From Agmasoma carcini (nom. nud.) (lineage: Eukaryota > Microsporidia > Thelohaniidae): 64,000 bases of DNA. The notes beneath the pieces were generated by a model. That model was not told where the DNA came from. It did not search any database and was given only the letters and a program-made list of their open reading frames with translations. Of the stretch, positions 20,233-29,469 are shown one piece after another. A program made the translations under genes and the position numbers. Where the stretch lies: positions 124,001 to 188,000 of the forward strand of contig JAOXFI010000005.1 in the NCBI GenBank assembly GCA_029232285.1. Direction: 5' to 3'. The first letter of the stretch is position 1; each line of letters begins with the position of its first letter.

Positions 20233-20727
20233 TTAGTAATAATATTCTGTAGTATCAGCAGCTACTTTATATTTTCTTTCTAGTTGAAGAGCACCCTCAG
20301 AATAGACACTTATTTTTCCATCTATTTTATTATTTACACCACTAATCAAGCTTTCAATTATGATAACATAGTCATAATCATAATATTGAAGTTGTTTATC
20401 AGTGTTAGCTCTACAAACATCAATCCTTGATATACTTTTTTTATTATGAATATTATTTAAGGTCCATAGGTCATCACAAATATCGGCTTCTATATTATCT
20501 GTATCATATAAAGACTTAACATTGTATGAAAGGCCGTATTTTGATAAAATATTTTTAAAATGTGCAGCACTGTCATTACATTGTAAAATTGTTAGATTGA
20601 AGTTTCTAATTAGATCAACTAAAAAGAAGTCACAGTTTTGTGGTAATTTTTCAACAATTAAAAGCTTTGATTCCATTATTGGTAGTAACTCATAATCAAA
20701 TGCTGTTTTAAAGTCCAAGGCTGACAT
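20233..20727 (-). CDS. Elp6-like protein, candidate Elongator subunit
   Basis: The 164-residue protein resembles Elp6: a degenerate RecA-like fold without a Walker A motif, beginning SKLLIVEKLPQNCDFFLVDL, then the helix SAAHFKNILSKYGLSY (the Q-S-x-x-HY-x-x-x-x-x-KxG region of Elp6), and a C-terminal strand pattern DGKISVYSEG and KYKVAADTTEYY. Elp4-5-6 form a ring that helps Elongator modify U34 of tRNAs. The identification is by pattern only and no invariant catalytic residue can confirm it. AATATTTTTTAAAAATATTCCCC precedes the start. It ends 2 bp from PCC1, tail to tail, and the tRNA-Asn gene lies just upstream. Confidence 0.5.
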   Translation of the reverse strand: MSALDFKTAFDYELLPIMESKLLIVEKLPQNCDFFLVDLIRNFNLTILQCNDSAAHFKNILSKYGLSYNVKSLYDTDNIEADICDDLWTLNNIHNKKSISRIDVCRANTDKQLQYYDYDYVIIIESLISGVNNKIDGKISVYSEGALQLERKYKVAADTTEYYY

Positions 20728-20786
20728 TAAGGGGAATATTTTTAAAAAATATTATCCAAAAAAAATAAAAATTTCATTTTAAAAAA

Positions 20787-20859
20787 CGGTCTAGACGAGG
20801 CTCGAACTCGTAACCTTTCGATTAACAGTCGAACGCGCTAACCATTGCGCCACTAAACC
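20787..20859 (-). tRNA. tRNA-Asn (anticodon GTT)
   Basis: This is a 73-nt cloverleaf on the minus strand. The acceptor stem GGTTTAG pairs with CTAGACC (one G-T wobble), with discriminator G. The D arm contains GCGCAATGGTTAGCGC, the anticodon arm CGACTGTTAATCG places GTT in the loop, and the T arm is CGAGTTCGAGCCTCG. There is no intron and no encoded CCA. A run of six T on the coding strand directly follows the gene and would end Pol III transcription. It lies between the Elp6-like gene and RPC34, itself a Pol III subunit gene. Confidence 0.97.
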
Positions 20860-20938
20860 ATATATAACAAAAGCGTCATTATCATATTATTAATATTTAT
20901 TAAAATATAAAATTTTTTAGCAAAATTATAAATCGATT

Positions 20939-21649
20939 ATGAAAGAAATATTAGAGTTGATCTATAATTCTGAAGAAGGAATTACAGAACAAGAAGTATA
21001 CAAAGCTTTCCCATCAATTTCTAACCATGAAGTACATAAAGCACTTACTTCTTATATAAAGACCAATCAGATTAGAGTTTCAGAAGATGAAGGTGTTACA
21101 AGATATACAGCGGTAGTTAACAAGACGGTTGACTATGAAAATCTAATTGTATCATTGATTCAACAATCAGGAACGCAAGGGATGTGGCTTAAGGATATAA
21201 AGGATAAGTCGAATGTTCCACATAATTTGGTTCTTAAAATTCTTAAATCTCTTGAACAATCAAGAAAAGTGAAGACTGTTAAATCAGTAAAGAATAGTAG
21301 GAAAATGTATATAATGTATGATTTATGCCCAGATGAAGATGTAAGTGGTGGTGTATGGTTTGTAAATAACGATGTTGATGTTGTTTTTGTTAACAGAATG
21401 TTAGAGATCATATATAAGTTTATTTTTAAGCCTGAAGATGATTGTACGTTGTATAAGGTAGATAGCCTGGTAAGATTATCTGATGTTGAAGATTTTATTA
21501 ATAGAAGTAATATCTGTGAGATTGAATTAGGTATAAATGAGATTGCAAGGCTTATTGATTGTTTAGTTTATGATGGACGAGTTGAAAAAATAAAGGTTGA
21601 AGATGGAATAGCACTGAGGGTGTTAAAAAGTGATTTTTATGAACATTAA
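20939..21649 (+). CDS. RPC34: RNA polymerase III subunit Rpc34 (Rpc6)
   Basis: The 236-residue protein has two winged-helix domains (about residues 1-60 and 65-135) and the Rpc34 signature SVKNSRKMYIMYDLCPDEDVSGG followed by VWFVNNDVDVVFV, corresponding to the SVK-x-x-x-RKxYML-YxLxP-x-x-x-x-TGGxWY block. Rpc34 recruits TFIIIB through Brf1 and helps open Pol III promoters. It is shorter than yeast Rpc34 (317 residues), mainly at the C-terminus, and the usual C-terminal Fe-S cysteines are not apparent. The start lies 32 nt after an AAAATTTTTT block. Confidence 0.9.
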   Translation: MKEILELIYNSEEGITEQEVYKAFPSISNHEVHKALTSYIKTNQIRVSEDEGVTRYTAVVNKTVDYENLIVSLIQQSGTQGMWLKDIKDKSNVPHNLVLKILKSLEQSRKVKTVKSVKNSRKMYIMYDLCPDEDVSGGVWFVNNDVDVVFVNRMLEIIYKFIFKPEDDCTLYKVDSLVRLSDVEDFINRSNICEIELGINEIARLIDCLVYDGRVEKIKVEDGIALRVLKSDFYEH

Positions 21650-22589
21650 ATTTATAATTTTAATTTTTGGCATTTATTTGTAATATTTTAAAATGTTTGA
21701 TGGTGATGAATTGAAAAAATATGATAATTTTTAAATATATTTTTGTTATATCTTCTGATTTATTATACTTTAAATATATAAATTATTTTAAAAAAATTAT
21801 AATGGGTAAGGTCTATTACAAAGGTAAAGTGAAACATATAAATTTAGAAATTCTTACGATGTTAGACTATTTCATGTATAATTTGACGCATTAGGGTGAT
21901 TACTTAAGCAATAATACACTACTGAGAATGTACAATTGTAAAATCAATTTAAATATCACAAAAAGGTTTAAGTTTCATATTTTACTCCAAAATTATATTG
22001 TGAAGTCAAATGTATTCAAAATAATAATCTTGAAGTTCTCGAATATTGACTCTTTATACAGAGAAGCTTAGATATAGATTTTTCATACAAGAATATGAAT
22101 TTGTATTAAATACTATCAGCTGTACTATATGTGATAAAAATAACATCATTTTGATATGTATAATAGTTTAATTTTTAAGTTTGATAATTTTGTGATGTTG
22201 TATCTGGTACAAACTCAACAATTAAGTACTAAGCTACTGAAATAGTAAATCGGTGTGATTAAAGCATATTGAAAATTAATAATGGAATAGAATTTAGCCA
22301 AATTTAAAAAGTTAATACAACCAAGAACACAGATCAGAATTGATTATTATATTAAGAAATAACATGATTTATGAAAGGTGTAATATATTTTACATATGGT
22401 ATAAACTCACACAACATATGCAATGAATCATTTCTATATTATAAGAAAGAGTGCCTTAAACACAATAAGAAAATTAGCACTAGAAAGTATTCGTTTTTTA
22501 TTTCATATTATGGATCAAACCCAAAAAATATAATTTTTCTCTTAAAATGTTATCTTTATATATGATTTCACTATATAATTCATTAATTT

Positions 22590-23190
22590 AACAAGATAAC
22601 ATGCCTTTTCTTTCTTTAATTCTTCCACCTTCGCCCAATAAGATTCAATATTTTGTGTATTAACAATGGTATTTAGATAAACAAAGTGGAAGGAATGATT
22701 TACTGTTTCATGAACTAAACCTAAGGTTTCACTTATCCTAAAATAGGACCTTTACTGATCAAAATAAATTATTGTACCGATCAACAAACTTTATCTATTA
22801 TGGGAAGAATATATTAGAAATGCACTCGAGTATCTATTCCAGGTAAATCGTGGCTGATCTGGATGATATATCCAAAATTTCAAAAAACTAGATTTCATTT
22901 TTTGCCTGTCCTCTTTTCTTATATTTTGCCTTATGTTTAAATTGACTTTCATCAACCTGACAAACAACACCTGTTCCTTTTAATATCAGAAGGGTTCTAT
23001 CAAAATCACACATATAGTTTATTCAACCTTGTATAAATTTTTAATTTGATATCAATAATCCAATAATTTATGATTTTAGTTAAAGATATATTAAAATCAT
23101 TGAAAAATATTGTTAAATTTGTGCAATTGATAGTTAGACGCGTAAAACCTAATTTGTAGATTCTTCTATTGAATTTTTAAACCGCAAGAC
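22590..23190 (-). mobile_element. Merlin (ISXO2-like) transposase remnant 4
   Basis: The minus strand gives GVVCQVDESQFKHKAKYKKR, the classic QxDE-S-x-F-x-HKxKY-x-x-R block with the first catalytic Asp. Later pieces are GTIIYFDQ, HETVNHSFHFVYLNT and NTQNIESYWAKVEELKKEK, matching NHS-x-x-FV and HTQNIES-W. Frameshifts and stops interrupt it. Together with remnant 5 it forms a head-to-head pair. Confidence 0.75.
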
Positions 23191-23479
23191 AGATTACCCC
23201 TTAGCGCACCAGTGTCAATTAAAAACTGTATTAAATAATATTCGTCACCTAATAGCGGTTTGATAACGTCAAGATAGTAATTAAATACATGTGGAAAATA
23301 AAAATTTATATTTTTTATTTAATAGTTACAAAAGTTCAAAAATTCAGGTGAAAATTTTGGATTTGGTCTCATATTATTTTTTAGCCAGAAGAAACAACAC
23401 GATTTGATCGAGGATTTTGGGTTTAAATTAATTTTAATTAAAAGGGTATTAGTAAAATAAATATTTGTGATTTTATAGA

Positions 23480-23880
23480 TTATAAAACTAGTACCAGGTT
23501 AGGTGGTAATAGAGTGATATATCAAATTTATGTTTCTATTATAAGCAAAAATACTATACAGGTAGAGTTGGTTAATCTAATAGGTGGGTATTTGGAACTT
23601 GTGATATTTTTTTAAACTTGGAAAGTCTTACGTTGAAGTTGTCCAGATAGAACCAGATCAAACCATTGTGTAAGAAGTTGAAGGTGTCGAGAAAACACAG
23701 TATTTGGTCAGATTCATGGTGCAGTTATAAAAATATACAAAATGATTTTGATCATAAAACTGTTAATCACAAAGTTAATTTGAAAATGGTTGTCACATAC
23801 AAAGTTTTGAGTCATTGTGGAATAAGCTAAAATAAATTAAAACGAAACATCTGTGTGGGTCAAAGTGAATTAATAAATGG
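23480..23880 (+). mobile_element. Merlin (ISXO2-like) transposase remnant 5
   Basis: The + strand gives NRWVFGTCD (W-x-FG block), then, after a shift, SDSWCSYKNIQNDFDHKTVN (second Asp region and NH block), and ESLWNKLK. The order and spacing fit ISXO2/Merlin. No terminal repeats were found. The 96-codon frame at 23855-24145 begins at its end and is not called. Confidence 0.65.
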
Positions 23881-24355
23881 TTTTTTTGAAATTTTTTATA
23901 TTTTTCATAATGCTAAAAATTATGGTTTTTATTGTTTTAAACATTTACAGTATAATTTTTTAAAAATGCGTCTAAGATACAACAATTTTAACATAAGTAT
24001 TATTGTTGTGGTATCTAATAATATTCATCAATTCATATCATTTTCAAAATTTGTTATCATTGCACACTTATGTTTCATAATAGACGGTTCCAACACCTTC
24101 GGTTGTATTAGTACACTCCCTTTTTTTCTTAATCTTATTATGTGATTGATTATAATTTGAATTAAAGACAATGGTAGATAATAAAGGTAACTGTTTATCT
24201 TTATTATTGTTTCCTTGGATAAATAAAAATATTATTAAAATACTATTTTTATAATCAGAATATATCCTAGTCTTGGTCTTAATTTTTATTCTTTAGATGG
24301 TTAAAATAGCATCATTTTTTGATTTTATTTATTTTTTAAAATTTTTATTCTTCCT

Positions 24356-25471
24356 ATGAAAATAAATGAATGTGCTGTAGAGTGGGAATCTGATATCGAT
24401 TTATGTGATGTTAAGAGATATTCACGTGAAATCATTGTCCCAAATTATGGTATAAAGAGTCATAAAATTGTATCAAATACTAAAGTTTTAGTTGTTGGAC
24501 TTGGTGGCTTAGGCTCTCCTGTCTTATTATATCTAGCCTCATCAGGAATAAAGGAAATAGGCATTGTTGATTATGATGATGTTGAACTACACAACCTACA
24601 AAGGCAAATTATACACACAGAAGAACAAATAGGTAGAAGTAAGGTAGAAAGTGCATATAATACAATATCAAATCTAAATTCAAGCATCAAAATAATTAAA
24701 CACACTGAAATGCTTAATTCTAAAAACGTGGGTGAAATTATTTCAAAATATGATCTAATTTTGGATTGTTGTGATTCTGCAATCACTAGATATATCATCT
24801 CTGATACATGTTCATTACTTGCGAAGGATTTGATATGTGGTTCAGTACTGAGTTGGAGTGGACAAATATTTATTTTACCTAGAAATGGACCTTGTTATAG
24901 ATGCTTATTTCCTGAACCAAAACATGATTATAGTACGTGCAACAGTAATGGTGTGATTGGACCTATGTGCGGTGTGATTGGATCATTGCAAGCAACTGAA
25001 GCTATCAAATTTATTATCAGTGAACCAACGACAAAGATAATATTATACAATGGATATACAAACACATATCAAAATATTAATAAAAGTGGACATGAGAATA
25101 GATGTATTGTTTGTAGATCAAAACAAGCGGATATTTATAAAAATTATGGTAAGGGAGATAAAGAATTAGATCTTTTGATTGATTGGGAGCATGTCTTAAA
25201 TAATATTGACAATTATTTATTGGTTGATATAAGAAGTCATGAGCATTTTAGAATGTTAAGAATTCCTGGATCAATCAACTGTGATGCCATTGATACATTG
25301 ATTGAAAAATATTCAGAAAAAGGCAAAAAAATTGTTGTATTTTGCTATTCTGGCAACAATTCTTATAAATTTGTTAATAAGTTGAAAAATAAAGGGATCA
25401 AAGCATATAGTTGCAAGGGTGGTCTTGAGAAATTAAAAGAAATGAGTAATTTTTATAGTTTAATTAATTAA
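24356..25471 (+). CDS. UBA4: Uba4/MOCS3, E1-like activator of Urm1 with rhodanese domain
   Basis: The 371-residue protein has an amino-terminal ThiF/E1 domain with the nucleotide loop GLGGLG at residues 48-53, the RYSRE motif, and zinc ligands CYRC and CIVC. The conserved Cys lies in STCNSNGVIGP. A C-terminal rhodanese domain (about residues 270-365) carries the persulfide Cys in VFCYSGNNSYK. Uba4 adenylates and thiocarboxylates Urm1, which donates sulfur for 2-thiolation of tRNA U34 through Ncs6/Ncs2. NCS6 itself lies at 37284-38219. The start follows AAAATTTTTATTCTTCCT. Confidence 0.95.
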   Translation: MKINECAVEWESDIDLCDVKRYSREIIVPNYGIKSHKIVSNTKVLVVGLGGLGSPVLLYLASSGIKEIGIVDYDDVELHNLQRQIIHTEEQIGRSKVESAYNTISNLNSSIKIIKHTEMLNSKNVGEIISKYDLILDCCDSAITRYIISDTCSLLAKDLICGSVLSWSGQIFILPRNGPCYRCLFPEPKHDYSTCNSNGVIGPMCGVIGSLQATEAIKFIISEPTTKIILYNGYTNTYQNINKSGHENRCIVCRSKQADIYKNYGKGDKELDLLIDWEHVLNNIDNYLLVDIRSHEHFRMLRIPGSINCDAIDTLIEKYSEKGKKIVVFCYSGNNSYKFVNKLKNKGIKAYSCKGGLEKLKEMSNFYSLIN

Positions 25472-25917
25472 ATATATGTTACTACCCTTCTTATTATTTA
25501 TAGTTCTTAAATATTATAGTGTAAAACACCAACCTTTAAAAATAAATTTCAAGGCTAAATGGTCCCATATTGATGTAAGTGTATAAAAATGTACTATAAC
25601 TAGCTCAAAAGACATGAAATATAAGATATTCTAGTACTGTATTGAATTTAATCCTTATATAATATTGTACGACTCTTGAGGTGATTATAAAATCTTAATT
25701 ACTCATCACCCTCCTCATTTGTTAAAAAAGTTTAATTTTTTATTTATAATTTTTTTTAAAAAACTTACTGTTAAATTAAATATCACTTTTAAGTGATTAT
25801 TCAATCCATTATACACTTAAAAACAACATCACAACATCATACATGTATATTTAACCTTATTGAATATTTTATTATACAAAAGTTAACATATTAAAAAAAA
25901 TAAAAAATTTTATTAAT
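25472..25917. other. Intergenic region, nothing recognised
   Basis: AT-rich spacer between UBA4 and the first cytidylate kinase gene; it ends in the start signal AAAAAATTTTATTAAT. Confidence 0.5.
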
Positions 25918-26553
25918 ATGAAACATATAACTATTGATGGGCCCGCAGCAAGTGGTAAAAGTACTACAGCTGATTTAGTTGCTAATAAGCTCGGTTTTGG
26001 TAGATTAAATGCTGGTAATTTGTATAGAGCGGTAACATACATTCTATATATAAAAGGGCTAGATGTAGAATCTGAGCAAACTCCCGAATTTATTAATGAT
26101 ATTAATCTAACCCTAAAGGATAAGCTAATCATATATGACAATCTTACTTTAAATCAACATCTAAGATCAAAGTACGTTGAAAACAATGTGGCTAGAATAT
26201 CTACATACAAATACATACGTGATTTAGTTTCTAGGCAACTCACTAGTATTGTAAAGGAAAGCAATACAAATCTTGTTTTGGATGGACGAGTAATGGGAAC
26301 CGAAATATTACCAAGTGCTTATTTAAAAATTTATTTAACTGCATCAGTAGAAGAAAGGGCCATGAGAAGGTGTGCTAATAATTCAACAGATTATAATGAA
26401 ATTCTTAATGAAATAAAAAAAAGAGATGATTTTGATATAAATCGAAAGCATGGCCCTCTAAGACCAGCAGAAGATGGATTTATAGTTAAAAATGATAACA
26501 TGACAATCAATGAGACAGTAGAAAAAATAATAGAATTATTTCATCAAAAATAA
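25918..26553 (+). CDS. cmk: Bacterial-type cytidylate kinase, copy 1 (active site altered)
   Basis: The 211-residue protein is of the bacterial Cmk family, not the eukaryotic UMP/CMP kinase family. It has the P-loop GPAASGKSTT at residues 8-17, LNAGNLYRAVTY, DGRVMGTEI, LTASVEERAMRR and the lid segment RDDFDINRKHGPL. Cmk phosphorylates CMP and dCMP. Two CMP-contacting positions differ from active enzymes: the Ser/Thr of LD(S/T)G is Ala32 and the Asp of GRDIGT is Val125. ATP-binding parts are intact. It may be inactive, altered in specificity, or act with copy 2. Copy 2 lies 585 bp downstream in the same orientation. AAAAAATTTTATTAAT precedes the start, so the gene uses local signals. Confidence 0.88.
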   Translation: MKHITIDGPAASGKSTTADLVANKLGFGRLNAGNLYRAVTYILYIKGLDVESEQTPEFINDINLTLKDKLIIYDNLTLNQHLRSKYVENNVARISTYKYIRDLVSRQLTSIVKESNTNLVLDGRVMGTEILPSAYLKIYLTASVEERAMRRCANNSTDYNEILNEIKKRDDFDINRKHGPLRPAEDGFIVKNDNMTINETVEKIIELFHQK

Positions 26554-27138
26554 AATTAATTTTTTGAATATTTGAAATTTTAATTATGAAGAGGGTCAAA
26601 ATAAGATTTATATGGGTTGAAATAAAGATATAAACAGTTTTACATATATGATATGAGTATCAATAGATGTGGTATTATACTGAATTACATATATAAGTAT
26701 ATCTATAGTTTATGGGGTTTAATAAATCTGAGATTAATAGCTAAGGTATTAGTCATGAAGAGACAAGCCATAATGATATGCTTGTTTACAACACTTTTAG
26801 TTAGAAGACCAACTATAAATCAATAGATTTGGTGTTGAAAGGTTCGATCTATATGATTTCATTAAATCTTATTGATTTAAATATATAAATATCAAAATTT
26901 GATAAATAGTTGGAAAGTATCAACACGTATTCATAAATTTTAAAAAATTATTTATGATAATCTTAATATATAAAAAGGAATGTACGTTGTAATAAATGGA
27001 TGTGACTCTTCAAACCTTATCACTTAAGAAATAATTTTATATATTTGAAATCAAATATAACTAACGTAATACTTAAGTCAACTTTGTTTCATGAAAAGAT
27101 AGCCAGACTCAAAACATATTTTCAAAAAAATTTTACCA
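26554..27138. other. Spacer between the two cytidylate kinase genes
   Basis: No gene or repeat recognised. It ends with AAAAAAATTTTACCA, the start signal of copy 2. Confidence 0.5.
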
Positions 27139-27786
27139 ATGAATTATCACATAGCTATTGATGGTCCTGCAGCAAGTGGAAAGAGTACAACAGCAAAATT
27201 AGTTGCTAAAAAGCTCAATATGATTCATTTAAATACTGGTCTGCTGTATAGAGGTGTTACATACGCTTTAGAATATACGTACAATAGCTATGACCTTGAG
27301 GATCTAAATATCAAAAACTTTGTGAAGAATCTAAGATTTGATATTTCACAAAACGAGTTTATCTACAATAATGTAAATATTTTGGATAAACTAAGAACAC
27401 CCAAAGTAGATAATGAAGTAATATCAGTAGCAAGAACTGGTTATGTAAGAGAATATGTAAATACTCTGATATATTCGATATTAAATGAAGCTGACACACC
27501 TTTTGTTGTTGATGGTAGGGATATCGGAACTACGGTCATTCCAAATGCCTTCCTAAAGATCTTTTTAACTACCTCATTGGAATCAAGGGCAAGAAGAAGA
27601 GCTAAAGAGACGGGTGAAAGTTATGATTCAATATTTAAAGACTTAGAGCTGAGAGATTTTAATGATATCAACAGAAAAGTATCGCCTCTTATTAAGGCAA
27701 AGGATGCTATTCTAGTGGAAAATGATAAGCTATCAATTGAGGAGACAGTTGATATGATTATTGGAATATACAATGAAAGAAAATAA
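27139..27786 (+). CDS. cmk: Bacterial-type cytidylate kinase, copy 2 (canonical active site)
   Basis: The 215-residue protein has all Cmk landmarks: IAIDGPAASGKSTTAKLVA, LNTGLLYRGVTY, VVDGRDIGTTVIPNAFLKIFL, RARRRAKETGE, and RDFNDINRKVSPL. The residues changed in copy 1 are canonical here (Thr33 and Asp128). It would make CDP and dCDP from CMP and dCMP, useful to a parasite that scavenges nucleotides. Its sequence is clearly paralogous to copy 1 but much diverged, so the duplication is old. The family is typical of bacteria, which suggests ancient transfer; a tree is needed to show this. Confidence 0.93.
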   Translation: MNYHIAIDGPAASGKSTTAKLVAKKLNMIHLNTGLLYRGVTYALEYTYNSYDLEDLNIKNFVKNLRFDISQNEFIYNNVNILDKLRTPKVDNEVISVARTGYVREYVNTLIYSILNEADTPFVVDGRDIGTTVIPNAFLKIFLTTSLESRARRRAKETGESYDSIFKDLELRDFNDINRKVSPLIKAKDAILVENDKLSIEETVDMIIGIYNERK

Positions 27787-28390
27787 AAAAATATTTTACT
27801 TTTATATCTGCAATTATGTTTTATATAATAATTATTATAAACTTTGTTTTTTAATTGATATATGTGACTACAATTATAACAGCCCTAAATTATTAAATTT
27901 TGTATTTATCATTCCAATTAATCACATTATTTTAATAAATCTAACTAACTTTAATGAAATATTATACAAAGATGAGTCCATTTTTATCATAAACTTAACT
28001 AATGGTGAGGATTAACGAAAATTTATAAATTAATTAAATTTAAGAATCAACACTAATTCAATAAAATAAATCAAATATCATCCCTTTGATATTAATGTTA
28101 CTATCTTTGATGTGTATCCATCATATAAAACCATCATTAATACATAAATTATAAATCTGATTTTTTTCCTTTAATCCTACCCCCTCCTAAGAAACATTTA
28201 TTTCATTTTTGACATTTTAATTCAAAATTAATTTAATAATAATTTTAATTTTAATAATTTTCAGGTAAATTTTTAATATTTAAACATGGACAAGTGACAG
28301 CCAATTAATTTTTTACAAATACAAAATATTCAACAAAACATTCGTTTCATGTAAAACATTAAGAATTTAAAATTTGTCCCCAAAATTGAC
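27787..28390. other. Intergenic region, nothing recognised
   Basis: AT-rich spacer. The 84-codon frame at 27761-28015 overlaps the kinase end, starts inside it and has hydrophobic low-complexity content, so I do not call it. AAAATTTGTCCCC near the right end is the start signal for the homeobox gene. Confidence 0.5.
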
Positions 28391-28843
28391 ATGAAGAAGT
28401 ATGATGGAAGAGAAAATATCGATCAGACCGATATTGAAACAGAAAAGGTACGGTTTATTGATGCCTGTGTTGGTCTGCTGAGCTTAAATAAAGATGCAAG
28501 AACAAATCATGTTGTACCACTTTATACCAAGACAAGCTTTCAAAAAGGTGTGCTAAGTGATGTATATAGAATTACAAAGCACCCGAAGGAAAAGACACGT
28601 ACGATGCTTGGCAATCTTCTTGATTTAGGAGAAAGAGAAGTTCAGATATGGTTCCAAAACCAAAGGACAGCCGAGAAAAAAGGTAAATCAAAGATTTATG
28701 GTTCTATAAAGGACAATTATCCTGATTCTAAGTGTAGAAAGGATATCAATACACTTCAAATATTCGAAATAGTATTCAACAATTTGCCCAGTGATTTGAA
28801 GCGAGTGATAGAAAAAAATATTTTAAACTTAAATGAGAATTAA
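28391..28843 (+). CDS. Homeodomain transcription factor
   Basis: The 150-residue protein holds a homeodomain at about residues 42-100. Helix 3 reads EREVQIWFQNQRTAEKK, with the invariant W-F-x-N-x-R at residues 87-92. Helices 1 and 2 are VLSDVYRITKHP and KTRTMLGNLLDL, the latter pair having the yeast-like spacing. Homeodomains bind TAAT-type DNA through helix 3. Microsporidia keep about a dozen small homeobox genes, and this fits one of them; the specific orthologue cannot be named. The start follows AAAATTTGTCCCC. Confidence 0.92.
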   Translation: MKKYDGRENIDQTDIETEKVRFIDACVGLLSLNKDARTNHVVPLYTKTSFQKGVLSDVYRITKHPKEKTRTMLGNLLDLGEREVQIWFQNQRTAEKKGKSKIYGSIKDNYPDSKCRKDINTLQIFEIVFNNLPSDLKRVIEKNILNLNEN

Positions 28844-28977
28844 ATATTTAGTAAATTGATTTTAATATTTTTATTTATTTATAAGTATTGATCAAGTGTA
28901 TGTTATATGCAGAGGTAGGCCAATCAAATTACTATCACTACGTATTATTTTATATTCCTTTCGTGGAATATGACAAA

Positions 28978-29289
28978 TCAATGAAGATCAACGTGCATAT
29001 TCTTTAGTTTTGTCAAATTATACCATATTGATGCTGAAATGCCCATTATAATCATATTGTATGATATAAATTGACCATATGTAAGTTCATTACTGCATTG
29101 AATGTATAATCTTGCACAAATATTAACAATTTTATCCTTTTTGCATATATTTAGCTTTCTAAGGGAACTTTTTAGTTCTTCTAGCAGTCTAAAAGATTTA
29201 CAAGACCTTTTTTGATTCTTAAATATATAAATTATTCTTTTTATCATCCTCCTTTCACTTTTAAGACATTCTAAAATATTTTTTGACAT
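28978..29289 (-). CDS. Possible RNase MRP subunit Rmp1-like protein
   Basis: This is a 103-residue, basic, helical protein. The segment FKNQKRSCKSFRLLEELKSS resembles the KNQH-x-x-x-x-WW-x-x-x-x-x-L block of Rmp1, and YGQFISYNMIIMGISASIWY resembles its C-terminal FS-x-x-x-x-x-x-FA-x-LG-x-x-L block. Rmp1 is specific to RNase MRP, which cleaves pre-rRNA. The match is by pattern and the WW pair is missing. The start is the ATG at 29289, after AAAAATTTTTATT; an upstream in-frame TTG at 29310 is not credible because it would place that motif inside the gene. Confidence 0.5.
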   Translation of the reverse strand: MSKNILECLKSERRMIKRIIYIFKNQKRSCKSFRLLEELKSSLRKLNICKKDKIVNICARLYIQCSNELTYGQFISYNMIIMGISASIWYNLTKLKNMHVDLH

Positions 29290-29469
29290 AATAAAAATTT
29301 TTCGCCACAATTAATAGAAAAAACATAAATTTTAAAATTTATGATTATTGTAAAAACTTTTAACAACAAAACAATTTTATCAGACCGGATACTTTCAGAA
29401 CAAATTTACATAAGCATATCAAATCTTCAAAATATAAAGAATAAATATTCTTTATATACATAATCAATA

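Larger units (their letters stand above)
21650..24355. other. Intergenic desert with two Merlin remnants
   Basis: Apart from the two Merlin fragments listed separately I see only AT-rich spacer. A 31-codon frame starting ATG at 21802 (MGKVYYKGKV) after AAAAAAATTATA is too short and unsupported to call. Confidence 0.45.

Noticed and set aside
22371..22565. 64-codon + strand frame
   Set aside because: Within transposon-rich spacer, no start signal, no recognisable motif.
23855..24145. 96-codon frame starting at a GTG
   Set aside because: Begins at the end of Merlin remnant 5, has an unlikely start codon and low-complexity hydrophobic content.
26830..26870. GGTTCGATC resembling a tRNA T-loop
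   Set aside because: No acceptor, D or anticodon stems can be drawn around it.
27761..28015. 84-codon frame after the second cytidylate kinase
   Set aside because: Starts inside the kinase gene and reads Asn/Tyr/Ile-rich low-complexity sequence through spacer.
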